The notes under the pieces: model-generated
Told to the model about the DNA's origin: nothing
Databases searched by the model: none
Seen by the model: only the letters and a program-made list of their open reading frames with translations
Position numbers and translations under genes: made by a program
In this document: one piece after another, positions 1 to 7,076 of the stretch
Numbering within the stretch: position 1 is the first letter of the stretch
Layout of the letters: each line of letters opens with the position of its first letter
Assembly: GCA_018302225.1 (NCBI GenBank)
Contig: JAGVZY010000006.1
Span: 1-36,574 of the forward strand
Direction: 5' to 3'
DNA length: 36,574 nt
Source of the DNA: Candidatus Woesearchaeota archaeon
Lineage (GTDB): Archaea; Nanobdellota; Nanobdellia; SCGC-AAA011-G17; JAGVZY01

Positions 1-23
1 ATTCCGCGAGGAGGTAATTTATT

Positions 24-689
24 ATGAAAAAGATAATATCCATTTTAGGAATCTTCATGACTTTATTTATTATTGGTCTAGTCCAAAATGCATCTGCTGA
101 AGAGGCAACAACTGAAACATACCAATGGGAGAGTGCTAAACACAAACTTTGCAGAGAAGTAATAGCAAAGTTTGCCCAAAATGATATAACAGAAGAAACT
201 AACACTATCAAATTAAAGAGGGGGGATGTCTTTGAGAGGAAGATTGCAAAAGATTTCACCTCATTTGACAGAAACATCTGTTTTGAAGGAAATGTCTATC
301 TCACACAACTCAGCATAGAAGAATATGCTATAGTTACTGAAACAATAGTTGTCAGATTAGGCAATGACACCACCGTATTCATAAGGATTACTAATCATTT
401 TCCTTATAGAAATGATCCCTATGAAAGCAAGATTGGCGAGCCTTTTGATATTTTCCTAATTGAACGTGATGACAAGGAATTGTGCGGGTTTGATGTTGAG
501 GGAAAGCTCACTGCCTCCAAGGAAGAAATTGAAACACTTAATAAAAAGTTGATTAGGTTGATTGGGGCTATTAAGTCCAAGGAGGATGAAAATCCTGAGA
601 TAATTCCAGGCGAATATTCTGATATTGATAGACTCGGCAAGGAATTAACAGAATTGCTTTTACTCAACCCAACTACAGAAAGAAAGTAG
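24..689 (+). CDS. Secreted hypothetical protein (221 aa)
   Basis: I do not recognise this family. An N-terminal Sec signal peptide is clear: MKK, a hydrophobic stretch to about residue 20, then a likely signal peptidase I site after Ala-Ser-Ala near residue 25. The mature part is mixed alpha/beta with few cysteines, and its last 70 residues are charged and probably helical. The start is set by a strong GAGGAGGT site 8 bases upstream of the ATG. It is a single-gene unit, ending in the hairpin terminator at 698-747. It resembles the next gene in size and layout (signal peptide, folded middle, helical C-terminus) but I cannot align them convincingly. Function unknown; probably in the periplasm, on the surface or outside the cell. 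Confidence 0.75.
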   Translation: MKKIISILGIFMTLFIIGLVQNASAEEATTETYQWESAKHKLCREVIAKFAQNDITEETNTIKLKRGDVFERKIAKDFTSFDRNICFEGNVYLTQLSIEEYAIVTETIVVRLGNDTTVFIRITNHFPYRNDPYESKIGEPFDIFLIERDDKELCGFDVEGKLTASKEEIETLNKKLIRLIGAIKSKEDENPEIIPGEYSDIDRLGKELTELLLLNPTTERK

Positions 690-697
690 AATTCTTG

Positions 698-747
698 GCC
701 AGGCTCAAATTTACTATGCTCATTAAGGCAAATTGGGCCTGGCTTTT
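698..747 (+). terminator. Intrinsic terminator after the first gene
   Basis: GCCAGGC at 698-704 pairs with GCCTGGC at 737-743. The stem continues through AT-rich pairs, and a T-rich run follows. A GC-rich stem with a T-tract is bacterial style and is not seen in the archaeal half of the window. Confidence 0.7.
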
Positions 748-813
748 CTATTGTTTTATTTTCATTTCTCTGATAAGTTTTTTAATAGCCTGTGAATTAG
801 TTGATATTATGGA

Positions 814-905
814 AAAGGCAGAGCCAAATCTTTTCTAATGGCTCTGCCTCCTTTTTTGAACTTTTGATTTTTTTGGAATTTGAGGAATAAATTATTTTAA
901 GGAGG
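814..905 (+). repeat. Intergenic repeat A, copy 1 (hairpin plus ribosome binding site)
   Basis: About 92 bases match 3579-3670 with only a handful of differences. The repeat starts with a hairpin (GGCAGAGCC at 817-825 and GGCTCTGCC at 840-848, followed by a T run), continues through an AT-rich stretch, and ends at the AAGGAGG site of the next gene. The genes after the two copies are unrelated. It probably combines a terminator for upstream transcription with expression signals for the next gene. Confidence 0.8.
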
Positions 906-913
906 AATTTATT

Positions 914-1570
914 ATGAAAAAGTTATTTGTATTTGCAGTCATTTTCTCGCTCTTTTCTACGATAGTTGTATCGCAGGCAAGGGCAGATGTTGTTCTGGAA
1001 TGGGAAACAGAGAGAGTAATGACATCTATAGGGAGTTATGTCGCTGTTGAGGTTACCCCTTTAAATTCACCACAGATTATAAAAACCATAACTCAAATAG
1101 ATATTACAACTGAAACTCCTTACACATATATAGCTTCTGACGAAGATCGTTCTGCAACAGGCACAATTATTTATATTCCAAACAGCACAACAATTAAAAT
1201 CGAAGAGGTAAGAAGACACATTTTTTCTGGTAATTGGGGGGGGGACACATCTTTATATTTGGAAGGGGTATTCGCAGTTAAAAAAATGGGTAATCAATTT
1301 ATATATTATTCCCCTTCAACAAATGAGCAAGAAGAAATTTCTGAAGCTGAATTTAAACAGGTTGAAGAAGTCTGCATCCAGACTATTGAAATGATAAATA
1401 ATATGAAAAAACTTGAAGAATTGAAAAACGAAATGCAGAAGTATGATGCCTTCCAAAAATCCATAGATGAACAGTTGAAATTGCAGGACAACCCAATAGA
1501 TGACCTTGAAAAAATCCGAAAGGAAAGCCAGGAACTAATTGATCTTCTTCAGAGAGAAATTCTAAAATAA
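914..1570 (+). CDS. Secreted protein with helical C-terminus (218 aa)
   Basis: Family not recognised. A Sec signal peptide covers residues 1-24 (hydrophobic core, cleavage after Ala-Arg-Ala). Residues 25-150 look beta-rich with many Thr, Ile and Val. Residues 150-218 are a charged heptad-like helix, probably a coiled coil. The AAGGAGG site that sets the start is the last part of repeat A. A run of nine G at 1236-1244 lies in the coding sequence near an Asn-Trp-Gly-Gly-Asp segment, a possible slippage site. The next ORF starts 11 bases after the stop, so the two may be co-transcribed. Confidence 0.75.
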   Translation: MKKLFVFAVIFSLFSTIVVSQARADVVLEWETERVMTSIGSYVAVEVTPLNSPQIIKTITQIDITTETPYTYIASDEDRSATGTIIYIPNSTTIKIEEVRRHIFSGNWGGDTSLYLEGVFAVKKMGNQFIYYSPSTNEQEEISEAEFKQVEEVCIQTIEMINNMKKLEELKNEMQKYDAFQKSIDEQLKLQDNPIDDLEKIRKESQELIDLLQREILK

Positions 1571-1580
1571 GGGGGGTAAT

Positions 1581-2009
1581 ATGCAGCAGGCAGGAAAATT
1601 ACTTTGTCTTTCATGGCTTAGTCTTTGTCCTAGAAGAGGTCTTGCTGAAGGTATAAAAGAATATTTCGAAAGATTCTCTTCGTCAGTCTTAATTTCAATC
1701 CATAAGGACATAAACAAAGCATTAATGTGGGCTGGAATGAGGTTGAAAGGGGATGTTAAGAAAAGAATTTTCATCACAGATAGTTCGTTTACAAGAGGAC
1801 AGATGATGATAGAACATCCTTCAACAGATGAGATTATGACTTTGAAAACGTTTCATGAGAGACTTAAAAAGAGAGATCCTTTAGTAATACATGTTCATTA
1901 TGACCCGTCTAATAAAGCAAAGGAGGATAAAGATTCTTACGATTACTTAATTACTGGAAATATAAATAAGTTTATATTTTCTGGTGAAATGAGGGGTCTT
2001 TTGGAGTAA
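1581..2009 (+). CDS. Hypothetical protein (142 aa)
   Basis: I do not recognise this protein. It has no signal peptide or clear membrane segment, and several basic residues and histidines in the C-terminal half (His-Val-His-Tyr near residue 108). It starts 11 bases after the preceding stop, so translation may be coupled; the ribosome binding site is a G-run (GGGGGGT) rather than a full GGAGG. The 144 bases between its stop and the next gene hold a GGAGGT at 2073-2078 with no usual start codon behind it. The reading frame is likely real, with moderate confidence. Confidence 0.55.
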   Translation: MQQAGKLLCLSWLSLCPRRGLAEGIKEYFERFSSSVLISIHKDINKALMWAGMRLKGDVKKRIFITDSSFTRGQMMIEHPSTDEIMTLKTFHERLKKRDPLVIHVHYDPSNKAKEDKDSYDYLITGNINKFIFSGEMRGLLE

Positions 2010-2153
2010 TCTTGAAGATGGTTGCGGATTCTAAAAGGATGAAGCAACTCTTTCTTCTTTAATTTTGTTTTTGGAGGTGTAATTTCTTACTTAGCTTAGA
2101 AAGCTATTTAATTTGATAATTTCCAATTAAAAATCTTTGGAGGTATATCTTTT

Positions 2154-2735
2154 ATGATTCTAAATATTATGGGTTATATTTTCCTGAGTCTTTTCGGATG
2201 CATGATGATCTTTGCGGCAATTATTCGGCCGGCTGCGAGAAACTTGTATACCTACCGTCTCAGAATGAAAGCAACCAAAAAGCTGAAGGTCGCGATGATG
2301 CAAGCAGCCAATGATCTGAAGGGTCTTTATTCAAGAAAGCCTGAACCATTCGTTGGTTTGCTTGAGCTGTTCCAGATTACTTCACCGCTGCAGGATTTAA
2401 TAAATCAGGTTGGGCCGCTGCTGAATAAAAAGCAAGGAAGAAAACTTGAGTTTGTAATCCGAGAAATCCGAAAAGCGGGAAGATGTGAATATGGTATTAA
2501 TAGAACAAGACCGGGCCAGGATGTTACACCTGATAAAGTTTTTCTTGGAGATATCTATGGTCTGTTCACTCTTCCCATGACCAAATGGATAGAAGATGGG
2601 TGGAACCATCCTGCCAAAACTTCAACCTACTGTGGCCAGGATCTTAATTTCAATCCAATCTATGAACAGGCCAAGTCCTTTTTTAACTCTTATGCCTTCT
2701 TGCCCAAGGCAATGGAAGAAGCAATAAGTCAGTAA
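2154..2735 (+). CDS. Membrane-anchored hypothetical protein (193 aa)
   Basis: One N-terminal hydrophobic segment (about residues 5-25) is followed by a basic stretch, which suggests a membrane anchor with a cytoplasmic body. The rest is soluble and helical with no motif I recognise. The start has a good TTGGAGGT site 11 bases upstream. The gene ends in a strong intrinsic terminator (2755-2793), so it closes a transcription unit. Codon use includes CGT, CGC and CGG for arginine, unlike the AGA-dominated genes after base 9000. Confidence 0.7.
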   Translation: MILNIMGYIFLSLFGCMMIFAAIIRPAARNLYTYRLRMKATKKLKVAMMQAANDLKGLYSRKPEPFVGLLELFQITSPLQDLINQVGPLLNKKQGRKLEFVIREIRKAGRCEYGINRTRPGQDVTPDKVFLGDIYGLFTLPMTKWIEDGWNHPAKTSTYCGQDLNFNPIYEQAKSFFNSYAFLPKAMEEAISQ

Positions 2736-2754
2736 AGTTTTCAGAAATTTTAAG

Positions 2755-2793
2755 AGAGTTCTCAAGATGTAAAAGTTTTGAGAACTCTTTTTT
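2755..2793 (+). terminator. Intrinsic terminator
   Basis: AGAGTTCTCAA at 2755-2765 pairs perfectly with TTGAGAACTCT at 2778-2788 across a 12-base loop, and a T-tract follows. The T-tract leads straight into repeat B. Confidence 0.85.
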
Positions 2794-2834
2794 CTTTTGA
2801 AAAAAATCTGGAAATTATTTCCAGTTGAAGATAG
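2787..2834 (+). repeat. Intergenic repeat B, copy 1, with 17-bp palindrome
   Basis: These 48 bases are almost identical to 8817-8864. Each copy directly follows a different terminator hairpin, so the repeat begins at the T-tract. Each contains the perfect palindrome CTGGAAATTATTTCCAG (here 2808-2824). It could be an operator, or part of a promoter region for the next transcript; no convincing -10 box could be assigned. Confidence 0.8.
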
Positions 2835-2869
2835 ATTAAAATTGTGAAAACTCTGGAGGTGTTTAATCT

Positions 2870-2980
2870 ATGGATAAGATAATTAGTCTGATCGAACAAT
2901 TAATAATAGGGGGGATGTCACTTTTTATAATAATATTGGTAGTAGTTTTTCTTGAAGGGAAGATAAATAAGAAAGGTTAG
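2870..2980 (+). CDS. Single-pass small membrane protein (36 aa)
   Basis: A 36-aa ORF with an excellent CTGGAGGTG ribosome binding site 7 bases before the ATG. A short amphipathic start is followed by one hydrophobic segment (about residues 13-29, Met-Ser-Leu-Phe-Ile-Ile-Ile-Leu-type) and a lysine-rich tail, typical of a small single-pass membrane protein with its C-terminus inside. It sits between repeat B and the next gene, whose own site lies 17 bases after the stop. No function can be assigned. Confidence 0.6.
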   Translation: MDKIISLIEQLIIGGMSLFIIILVVVFLEGKINKKG

Positions 2981-3010
2981 GAAAAAAATTTTTTAAAGGA
3001 GGTAATTTAT

Positions 3011-3559
3011 ATGAGTATGGCTTATTACACTTTAATTTATAGAAGCGGGGGACATAGAGGATCTAGTGGAACAAACAGTGGGGGAGACTTAGGCGTAGGA
3101 AAAGAGGTTCCATATAATTTCCTATTTAGAGGGTCAGAAACAATAATAGGGAAATTAGGTTATATATCCGTTTGGATAATAAAGATTGTAGCGTGGATTT
3201 CAATAAATTTTTTAGTGTTACGTCTTTTGTTCAATACTCAAATAAAAGAAGCAGTTAAAGGATTGCTGTGTTTGTTTTATCCAGGATTTTTCTTTTTCTC
3301 GATGCCAATAATTTTTATAATAGAAGATTTAGCAGATTGGATTTTAGATGATTTGCAATTAGTTAGCAAGAAAATTCGAATTAACCTTGAGGATTTCTTC
3401 TGGAATTTAGGCAGAAATTATAGATATATCTTACGCTCATTAGGCAGAAATTATAGATATATCTTACGCTCATTTTCTGGGGGGTTTATACTTCTGAAGA
3501 AGAAATACATTTTAACGCACTGGATAACTTTCCTAATGGAAAAGAGGCAGAAACTTTAA
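3011..3559 (+). CDS. Multi-pass membrane protein with internal duplication (182 aa)
   Basis: Family not recognised. A Gly/Ser-rich N-terminus (residues 12-35) is followed by at least two hydrophobic segments (about 50-75 and 82-105), then a basic C-terminal part. Residues 133-154 are an exact tandem duplication of the 11-residue unit Leu-Gly-Arg-Asn-Tyr-Arg-Tyr-Ile-Leu-Arg-Ser, encoded by a perfect 33-bp DNA repeat. The start has a TTTAAAGGAGGT site. The weakened copy of repeat A follows the stop by 19 bases. Confidence 0.65.
   Translation: MSMAYYTLIYRSGGHRGSSGTNSGGDLGVGKEVPYNFLFRGSETIIGKLGYISVWIIKIVAWISINFLVLRLLFNTQIKEAVKGLLCLFYPGFFFFSMPIIFIIEDLADWILDDLQLVSKKIRINLEDFFWNLGRNYRYILRSLGRNYRYILRSFSGGFILLKKKYILTHWITFLMEKRQKL
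3407..3472 (+). repeat. Perfect 33-bp tandem repeat, two units
   Basis: Units 3407-3439 and 3440-3472 are identical and begin TTAGGCAGAAATTATAG. The length is a multiple of three, so the frame is kept. Perfect identity suggests a recent, possibly unstable duplication. Confidence 0.95.
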
Positions 3560-3578
3560 CTGGAAACAGTTATTTATT

Positions 3579-3670
3579 AAAGGCAGAACTAAATCTTTTC
3601 TAATGGCTCTGCCTTTCTTTTTGAACTTTTGATTTTTTTAGAATTTGAGGAATAAATTAGTTTAAGGAGG
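3579..3670 (+). repeat. Intergenic repeat A, copy 2
   Basis: Matches 814-905. The left arm of the hairpin has diverged (GGCAGAACT against GGCTCTGCC), leaving GGCAGA/TCTGCC, so it probably terminates less well than copy 1. It ends with the AAGGAGG site of the gene at 3677. Confidence 0.8.
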
Positions 3671-3676
3671 TCTTTT

Positions 3677-4120
3677 ATGGAAAAAATAAAATTCTTTTTT
3701 GGTATGTTAAAAGAAGGAGTTATTATCGTGCTTATGGCTTGCTTGATTATGGGGGGGGTAATTTCCTTATTCTGGCTTGGGTCAATCAACTTTTCAAAAA
3801 TAGTTGATAATTCTGAACGGATTATTGGGTTCGAAGAAGGATATAAAGTTGTTGAATTCTATATCCCCACTAAGGGTGATGTTGTTTTTATCAAAAAAAT
3901 CCCTGGTGAGAAATACCGAGTAGAAATTTTGCAGGGTAATAGAATTAAGATGATTGGCAAATTTTATTATCAGATTCAGGGTGATGGATGTTTTTATCCA
4001 AAGGATGAGGATCACTCTGATATAAAAGGGAAACAGCCAGGAGATAAAAATTCTGATTATTGGGGCGATACTCGTCCAGGATATATAGTTCTAGAGAAAA
4101 TCACAGGAACACAAATATAA
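3677..4120 (+). CDS. Membrane-anchored hypothetical protein (147 aa)
   Basis: One hydrophobic segment near the N-terminus (about residues 13-38) is followed by a mainly beta, extracytoplasmic-looking domain with no recognised motif. The ribosome binding site TTTAAGGAGGT comes from repeat A. A run of eight G at 3751-3758 encodes part of the membrane segment; changes in its length would shift the frame. The next gene starts 14 bases after the stop, so the two probably form one transcript. Confidence 0.65.
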   Translation: MEKIKFFFGMLKEGVIIVLMACLIMGGVISLFWLGSINFSKIVDNSERIIGFEEGYKVVEFYIPTKGDVVFIKKIPGEKYRVEILQGNRIKMIGKFYYQIQGDGCFYPKDEDHSDIKGKQPGDKNSDYWGDTRPGYIVLEKITGTQI

Positions 4121-4134
4121 GGGAGGAAATTCTT

Positions 4135-4626
4135 ATGAAGAGAATTTTTGTTATTCTAATGGTGGTCGTTCTTTTTTCGTTTTCAACAGTGGTGCAGTCA
4201 TTTGGTGTGGACAGAGGTAAACCTGTACCTAAGATGAATCAGATGCAGGAGATCGGGTTTGCCTATCTGAAAACTCTGAAAGATCTTCCTGCACAGGGCG
4301 GAGAAAATATGGCTGCAGAAATAAATCTGAAGAACTTGGCTGCACGCCATATTCTTTATAGCTTTGCTGGATGTGTCAAGGACGGAAAAGTAACTAGGAA
4401 AGGAGATGAAACTCTTCTTGAGGTTAAAACCAAAGTATCTAGACAAGATACTATGAATGCCTTGAACATTCTTTTTTCCAGCGAAGTCTATGTCAACTTC
4501 GCTGATTTCTGTGGAGATAATAACGGAATGTATACTATTGAAGAGGTAAATAAGCTTACTTCTATATACCTTAAGTCAATTGGTTTGAAACTGATTCGAA
4601 GTTGGTATTTAGAAAATACTAAGTAG
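4135..4626 (+). CDS. Secreted hypothetical protein (163 aa)
   Basis: The ATG at 4135 is chosen over an upstream in-frame start at 4060 because it has a GGGAGGAAAT site at the right spacing and gives a textbook signal peptide: Met-Lys-Arg, a hydrophobic core to about residue 20, then Gln-Ser-Phe-Gly. The mature protein is helical with two cysteines about 60 residues apart (Ala-Gly-Cys and Asp-Phe-Cys), which could form a disulfide after export. The family is unknown. It follows the membrane protein gene at 3677 by 14 bases. Confidence 0.7.
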   Translation: MKRIFVILMVVVLFSFSTVVQSFGVDRGKPVPKMNQMQEIGFAYLKTLKDLPAQGGENMAAEINLKNLAARHILYSFAGCVKDGKVTRKGDETLLEVKTKVSRQDTMNALNILFSSEVYVNFADFCGDNNGMYTIEEVNKLTSIYLKSIGLKLIRSWYLENTK

Positions 4627-4809
4627 GTTTGAAAAAGGGTTGTGTTCATTTCATTTTGATTTGAGTCCAACTTTCTGTTTCTTTTTTTTCAGAAGTTCTT
4701 TTCAAATTTTATAAAAAGGAGGAAAAATAATTTAACAAATTTTAGGAGGTGATATTTTAAATTTTCGAAATAGGAATAACATCTAAAAAATAGTAAAAGG
4801 AGAATTCCT

Positions 4810-5103
4810 GTGAGAAAGACAAAAGATATTTTTGATGAAATAAAAACTGCTAAAAAAGATAGGGCTTTAAAGAAGGCTTTGAATTTGCTTGCACTCAGAG
4901 AGGGAGAAGATCCGGTGGATGTGGGATTAGAAATAGAGCCAGGAGTAAAAAAGATTGAACCTTCCTTTGAGGTAAATGAGGTGAACCCTTTTGATTCTAT
5001 GAGGGTAAATCGCCTTCTTAATTGTGGGTTAAGTGTAATAACTCTTCCTGAATTGATAAAAGAAGACGAAGAAGCTTTATCTAATATCAACAGCTTAAAT
5101 TAA
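4810..5103 (+). CDS. Small acidic hypothetical protein (97 aa), GTG start
   Basis: The start is GTG at 4810, supported by AAAAGGAGA 8 bases upstream; no better start lies in frame. The protein is charged and soluble, with a lysine-rich first third and an acidic remainder. No family is recognised. The 183 bases upstream hold two ribosome-binding-like sites (4716-4722 and 4743-4749) without a normal start codon. It begins a run of three small genes to 5725. Confidence 0.5.
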   Translation: MRKTKDIFDEIKTAKKDRALKKALNLLALREGEDPVDVGLEIEPGVKKIEPSFEVNEVNPFDSMRVNRLLNCGLSVITLPELIKEDEEALSNINSLN

Positions 5104-5138
5104 TTATGTCGTAAAAATGTAAAAGGAGTGTGAAAAAA

Positions 5139-5306
5139 ATGAGTATGCTCCATCTTATTGATATGGGTTTTTGCGGCAGTGAAATAGAAGACGCTGTTGA
5201 ATCTTCTGTCTGTGTTTTGTCTGGAGCCAACAGCTGTCTTGAATGTGATGAAGACTATAAAAAGAAATGTATCGCAGATCAGGAAAAGGCTGAGAAAGAG
5301 TGCTAA
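5139..5306 (+). CDS. Cysteine-rich small protein (55 aa)
   Basis: A 55-aa ORF with AAAAGGAGTG 8-10 bases before the ATG. It has six cysteines: Gly-Phe-Cys near residue 12, Val-Cys near 25, Cys-Leu-Glu-Cys near 33-36, a Lys-Lys-Cys, and a C-terminal Cys. This spacing suggests a small metal-binding or disulfide-stabilised protein, but it is not a standard zinc ribbon. It lies between two other small genes with short gaps, probably one transcript. No family is recognised. Confidence 0.55.
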   Translation: MSMLHLIDMGFCGSEIEDAVESSVCVLSGANSCLECDEDYKKKCIADQEKAEKEC

Positions 5307-5341
5307 GTAAATCTTGGGAGGGGTAAAAAAGGAGGTTTACC

Positions 5342-5725
5342 TTGAAAAAAGCTTTGCCACCCTTAAGTTCTTTTGAAGTTGTTTCTTTGATTAATCTGCT
5401 TGTTGATACAAAAGGTGAATTTATTCCTTTAGTCAGGCTCAAAGCTTTGAGAAGAATTTATCTTTATCTAGAGAAACATAAGGCGTATGAAAGTATGCTT
5501 ACAATAATTAAAGCTACAGAAATACTACCTGATAATTCTCAAGATATTGAATTATTTCTTCTCGAACAAAGGAGGTATGAAGAGATAGAACACTATTTCA
5601 GAAATGGAATGGTTAAGTTTAGAAAGAGAAATATATCTCCTAAATCAGTAACTGAAGAGATTAAATTAAGCAGTTATATCAGGGCAGCTTTAGAAGAATA
5701 TGAATTGCATGGATGTGGTAGATAA
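5342..5725 (+). CDS. Hypothetical protein (127 aa), TTG start
   Basis: TTG at 5342 is taken as the start because AAAGGAGGT lies 7 bases upstream and the protein then begins Met-Lys-Lys-Ala. It is soluble, helical and leucine- and glutamate-rich, with no signal peptide or membrane segment, possibly a small helical-repeat adaptor (inference only). Another strong AAAGGAGGAGG follows the stop at 5737-5747, but leads only to a CTG-initiated 11-codon frame (5753-5788). Confidence 0.6.
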   Translation: MKKALPPLSSFEVVSLINLLVDTKGEFIPLVRLKALRRIYLYLEKHKAYESMLTIIKATEILPDNSQDIELFLLEQRRYEEIEHYFRNGMVKFRKRNISPKSVTEEIKLSSYIRAALEEYELHGCGR

Positions 5726-5807
5726 ACTAAAAAAGAAAGGAGGAGGTTTTACCTGACCCGCGATTATTATCGCCCCATTATTTTCTAAATAAAAAGGAGG
5801 TATGTTT

Positions 5808-5858
5808 ATGGGGAACATCAGAAGTAGAGATTCTCCGAAAAAATATTTTTATAATTGA
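5808..5858 (+). CDS. Possible 16-aa micro-peptide
   Basis: AAAAAGGAGG lies 7 bases before ATG at 5808, giving a basic peptide ending in Tyr-Phe-Tyr-Asn and a TGA stop. The terminator at 5876 begins 17 bases later. A strong site, an ATG, a short frame and a terminator fit a leader or a very small protein, but this could equally be the remnant of a longer gene. Confidence 0.35.
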   Translation: MGNIRSRDSPKKYFYN

Positions 5859-5875
5859 ATACACTGTCTGACTGG

Positions 5876-5927
5876 AAAAGAGAACCAGATTCAATTTGTT
5901 TTTAGTTTGGTCTGGTTCTCTTTTTCT
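5876..5927 (+). terminator. Intrinsic terminator
   Basis: AAAAGAGAACCAGA at 5876-5889 pairs with TCTGGTTCTCTTTT at 5911-5924. The 3' arm runs into a T-rich tract. It closes the run of small genes beginning at 4810. Confidence 0.85.
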
Positions 5928-6073
5928 TCTTTACAAAAAATATTTTTGTAGAAAGTATTTCTTGTAGTAAAGAAATAATATTTTGATTTGAAAAGAATAA
6001 AAAGACATTCTAAAAAGAGAGAATATTGATTTCTTTTTGTGGGGGGGAAATAAAATTTAAGGAGCTAATTAAA

Positions 6074-6490
6074 ATGAAAGAGACCATTTATATTTCTATT
6101 TCAGCTATTAATTTCTTAAGAATTATTATTTCGATTGTCAAAAAAACCCTGAAAAAAATCTGGAAGCAACCCTTAAATGTTTTCAGAATAATTGAAGATG
6201 TTATTCATGGATGGAATGATACTAAAAAAGTATTTCTTTCGCCCTGGGCACTTGGAAAAATGTTTGAAAGGGAAGGGAATCTTGAGGGTGATGTTCTGAT
6301 TATAGATTATTTTTCTTTAAAATATGTTTCTCCTTTTCCTGAAGTTAGGAAATTTTTCTGTATAGGCATATGTGATGATTCTACAGTTGAACCTGAACTT
6401 AAGATAAGAGTAGATACATTTGTTCCAGTATCAACACTAGAAAATTTTCCAGGAGACGTATTTAAGGAATATTTTTTTAGAAGACCATAA
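6074..6490 (+). CDS. Hypothetical protein (138 aa)
   Basis: ATG at 6074 is preferred over an in-frame TTG at 6026 because AAGGAGCT stands 8 bases upstream. The N-terminal 35 residues are hydrophobic and basic (Ile/Ser, then Lys-rich) and could insert in or lie along the membrane. The rest is a mixed alpha/beta soluble domain without recognised motifs. The next gene starts 18 bases after the stop, suggesting co-transcription. Upstream there is a run of seven G at 6041-6047. Confidence 0.55.
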   Translation: MKETIYISISAINFLRIIISIVKKTLKKIWKQPLNVFRIIEDVIHGWNDTKKVFLSPWALGKMFEREGNLEGDVLIIDYFSLKYVSPFPEVRKFFCIGICDDSTVEPELKIRVDTFVPVSTLENFPGDVFKEYFFRRP

Positions 6491-6508
6491 ATACAGGAGG
6501 AAAACAAA

Positions 6509-6856
6509 ATGAATAATCTTTTTAATATGGATTTCTTTTTTCTTTTGAATGTATTAAAAAAAATGAAGAATGGTTCGTTGCATATTATTTCTAAGGGAAA
6601 TGTTTCTCCTGAAAAAATCTTCTTTGGGGCGAGAGAGATGCTCGAGTGTTATTATCAAGATAAAGACGCTTCAGAAAGCGTAAACTCATTTTTCTTTTTG
6701 GAGCAAGAAAATACGGTAGTTATGATTAAAGGTCTAAATTATAAACAGGCTGTAGAGAAACTAGATGATTATATCTATTACTACATGGCCAAATTCGTAG
6801 ATCTTTCTGTTGAGCTGATGAATCTCAACAGTCTTGATATGATTGATTTTAATTAA
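6509..6856 (+). CDS. Hypothetical protein (115 aa)
   Basis: The start is supported by CAGGAGGA 8 bases upstream. The protein is soluble, with aromatic-rich and acidic stretches, and is not recognised. It lies in a three-gene series (6074, 6509, 6874) with gaps of less than 20 bases. Confidence 0.55.
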   Translation: MNNLFNMDFFFLLNVLKKMKNGSLHIISKGNVSPEKIFFGAREMLECYYQDKDASESVNSFFFLEQENTVVMIKGLNYKQAVEKLDDYIYYYMAKFVDLSVELMNLNSLDMIDFN

Positions 6857-6873
6857 ATCGGGGGGAGTAATCT

Positions 6874-6999
6874 ATGCTAGTTTATATTACTCTACTGCTG
6901 GAAAGAGATATTGAAAAGGCAGAAATTCCCGAAGAAAAGGAAGTGATGGAAAGAGCAATTAAAGATGTGGATAAAATTCGTAAAAAAAATAAAGTTTAA
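6874..6999 (+). CDS. Small charged helical protein (41 aa)
   Basis: A 41-codon ORF with GGGGGGAGT 5-8 bases before the ATG. The sequence is one long charged helix (Glu/Lys-rich, with a Val-Tyr-Ile-Thr-Leu-Leu-Leu start). It follows the gene at 6509 by 17 bases. A strong AAAGGAGGG at 7004-7010 immediately after it leads to no normal start. The family is unknown. Confidence 0.45.
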   Translation: MLVYITLLLERDIEKAEIPEEKEVMERAIKDVDKIRKKNKV

Positions 7000-7076
7000 A
7001 GAAAGGAGGGAGATATTTTAACAAAATAGTTTTTAATTGATTTCTTAAAATCCAAAAAGTAAAGGAGGAATTTTTT

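Noticed and set aside
419-667. Minus-strand open frame opposite the first secreted protein
   Set aside because: No ribosome binding site, Ser/Ile-rich composition typical of antisense frames, and fully covered by a better gene.
2021-2048. Possible terminator GTTGC/GCAAC after the 142-aa protein
   Set aside because: Only five pairs with a long loop and a weak T-tract, well below the other terminators in this segment.
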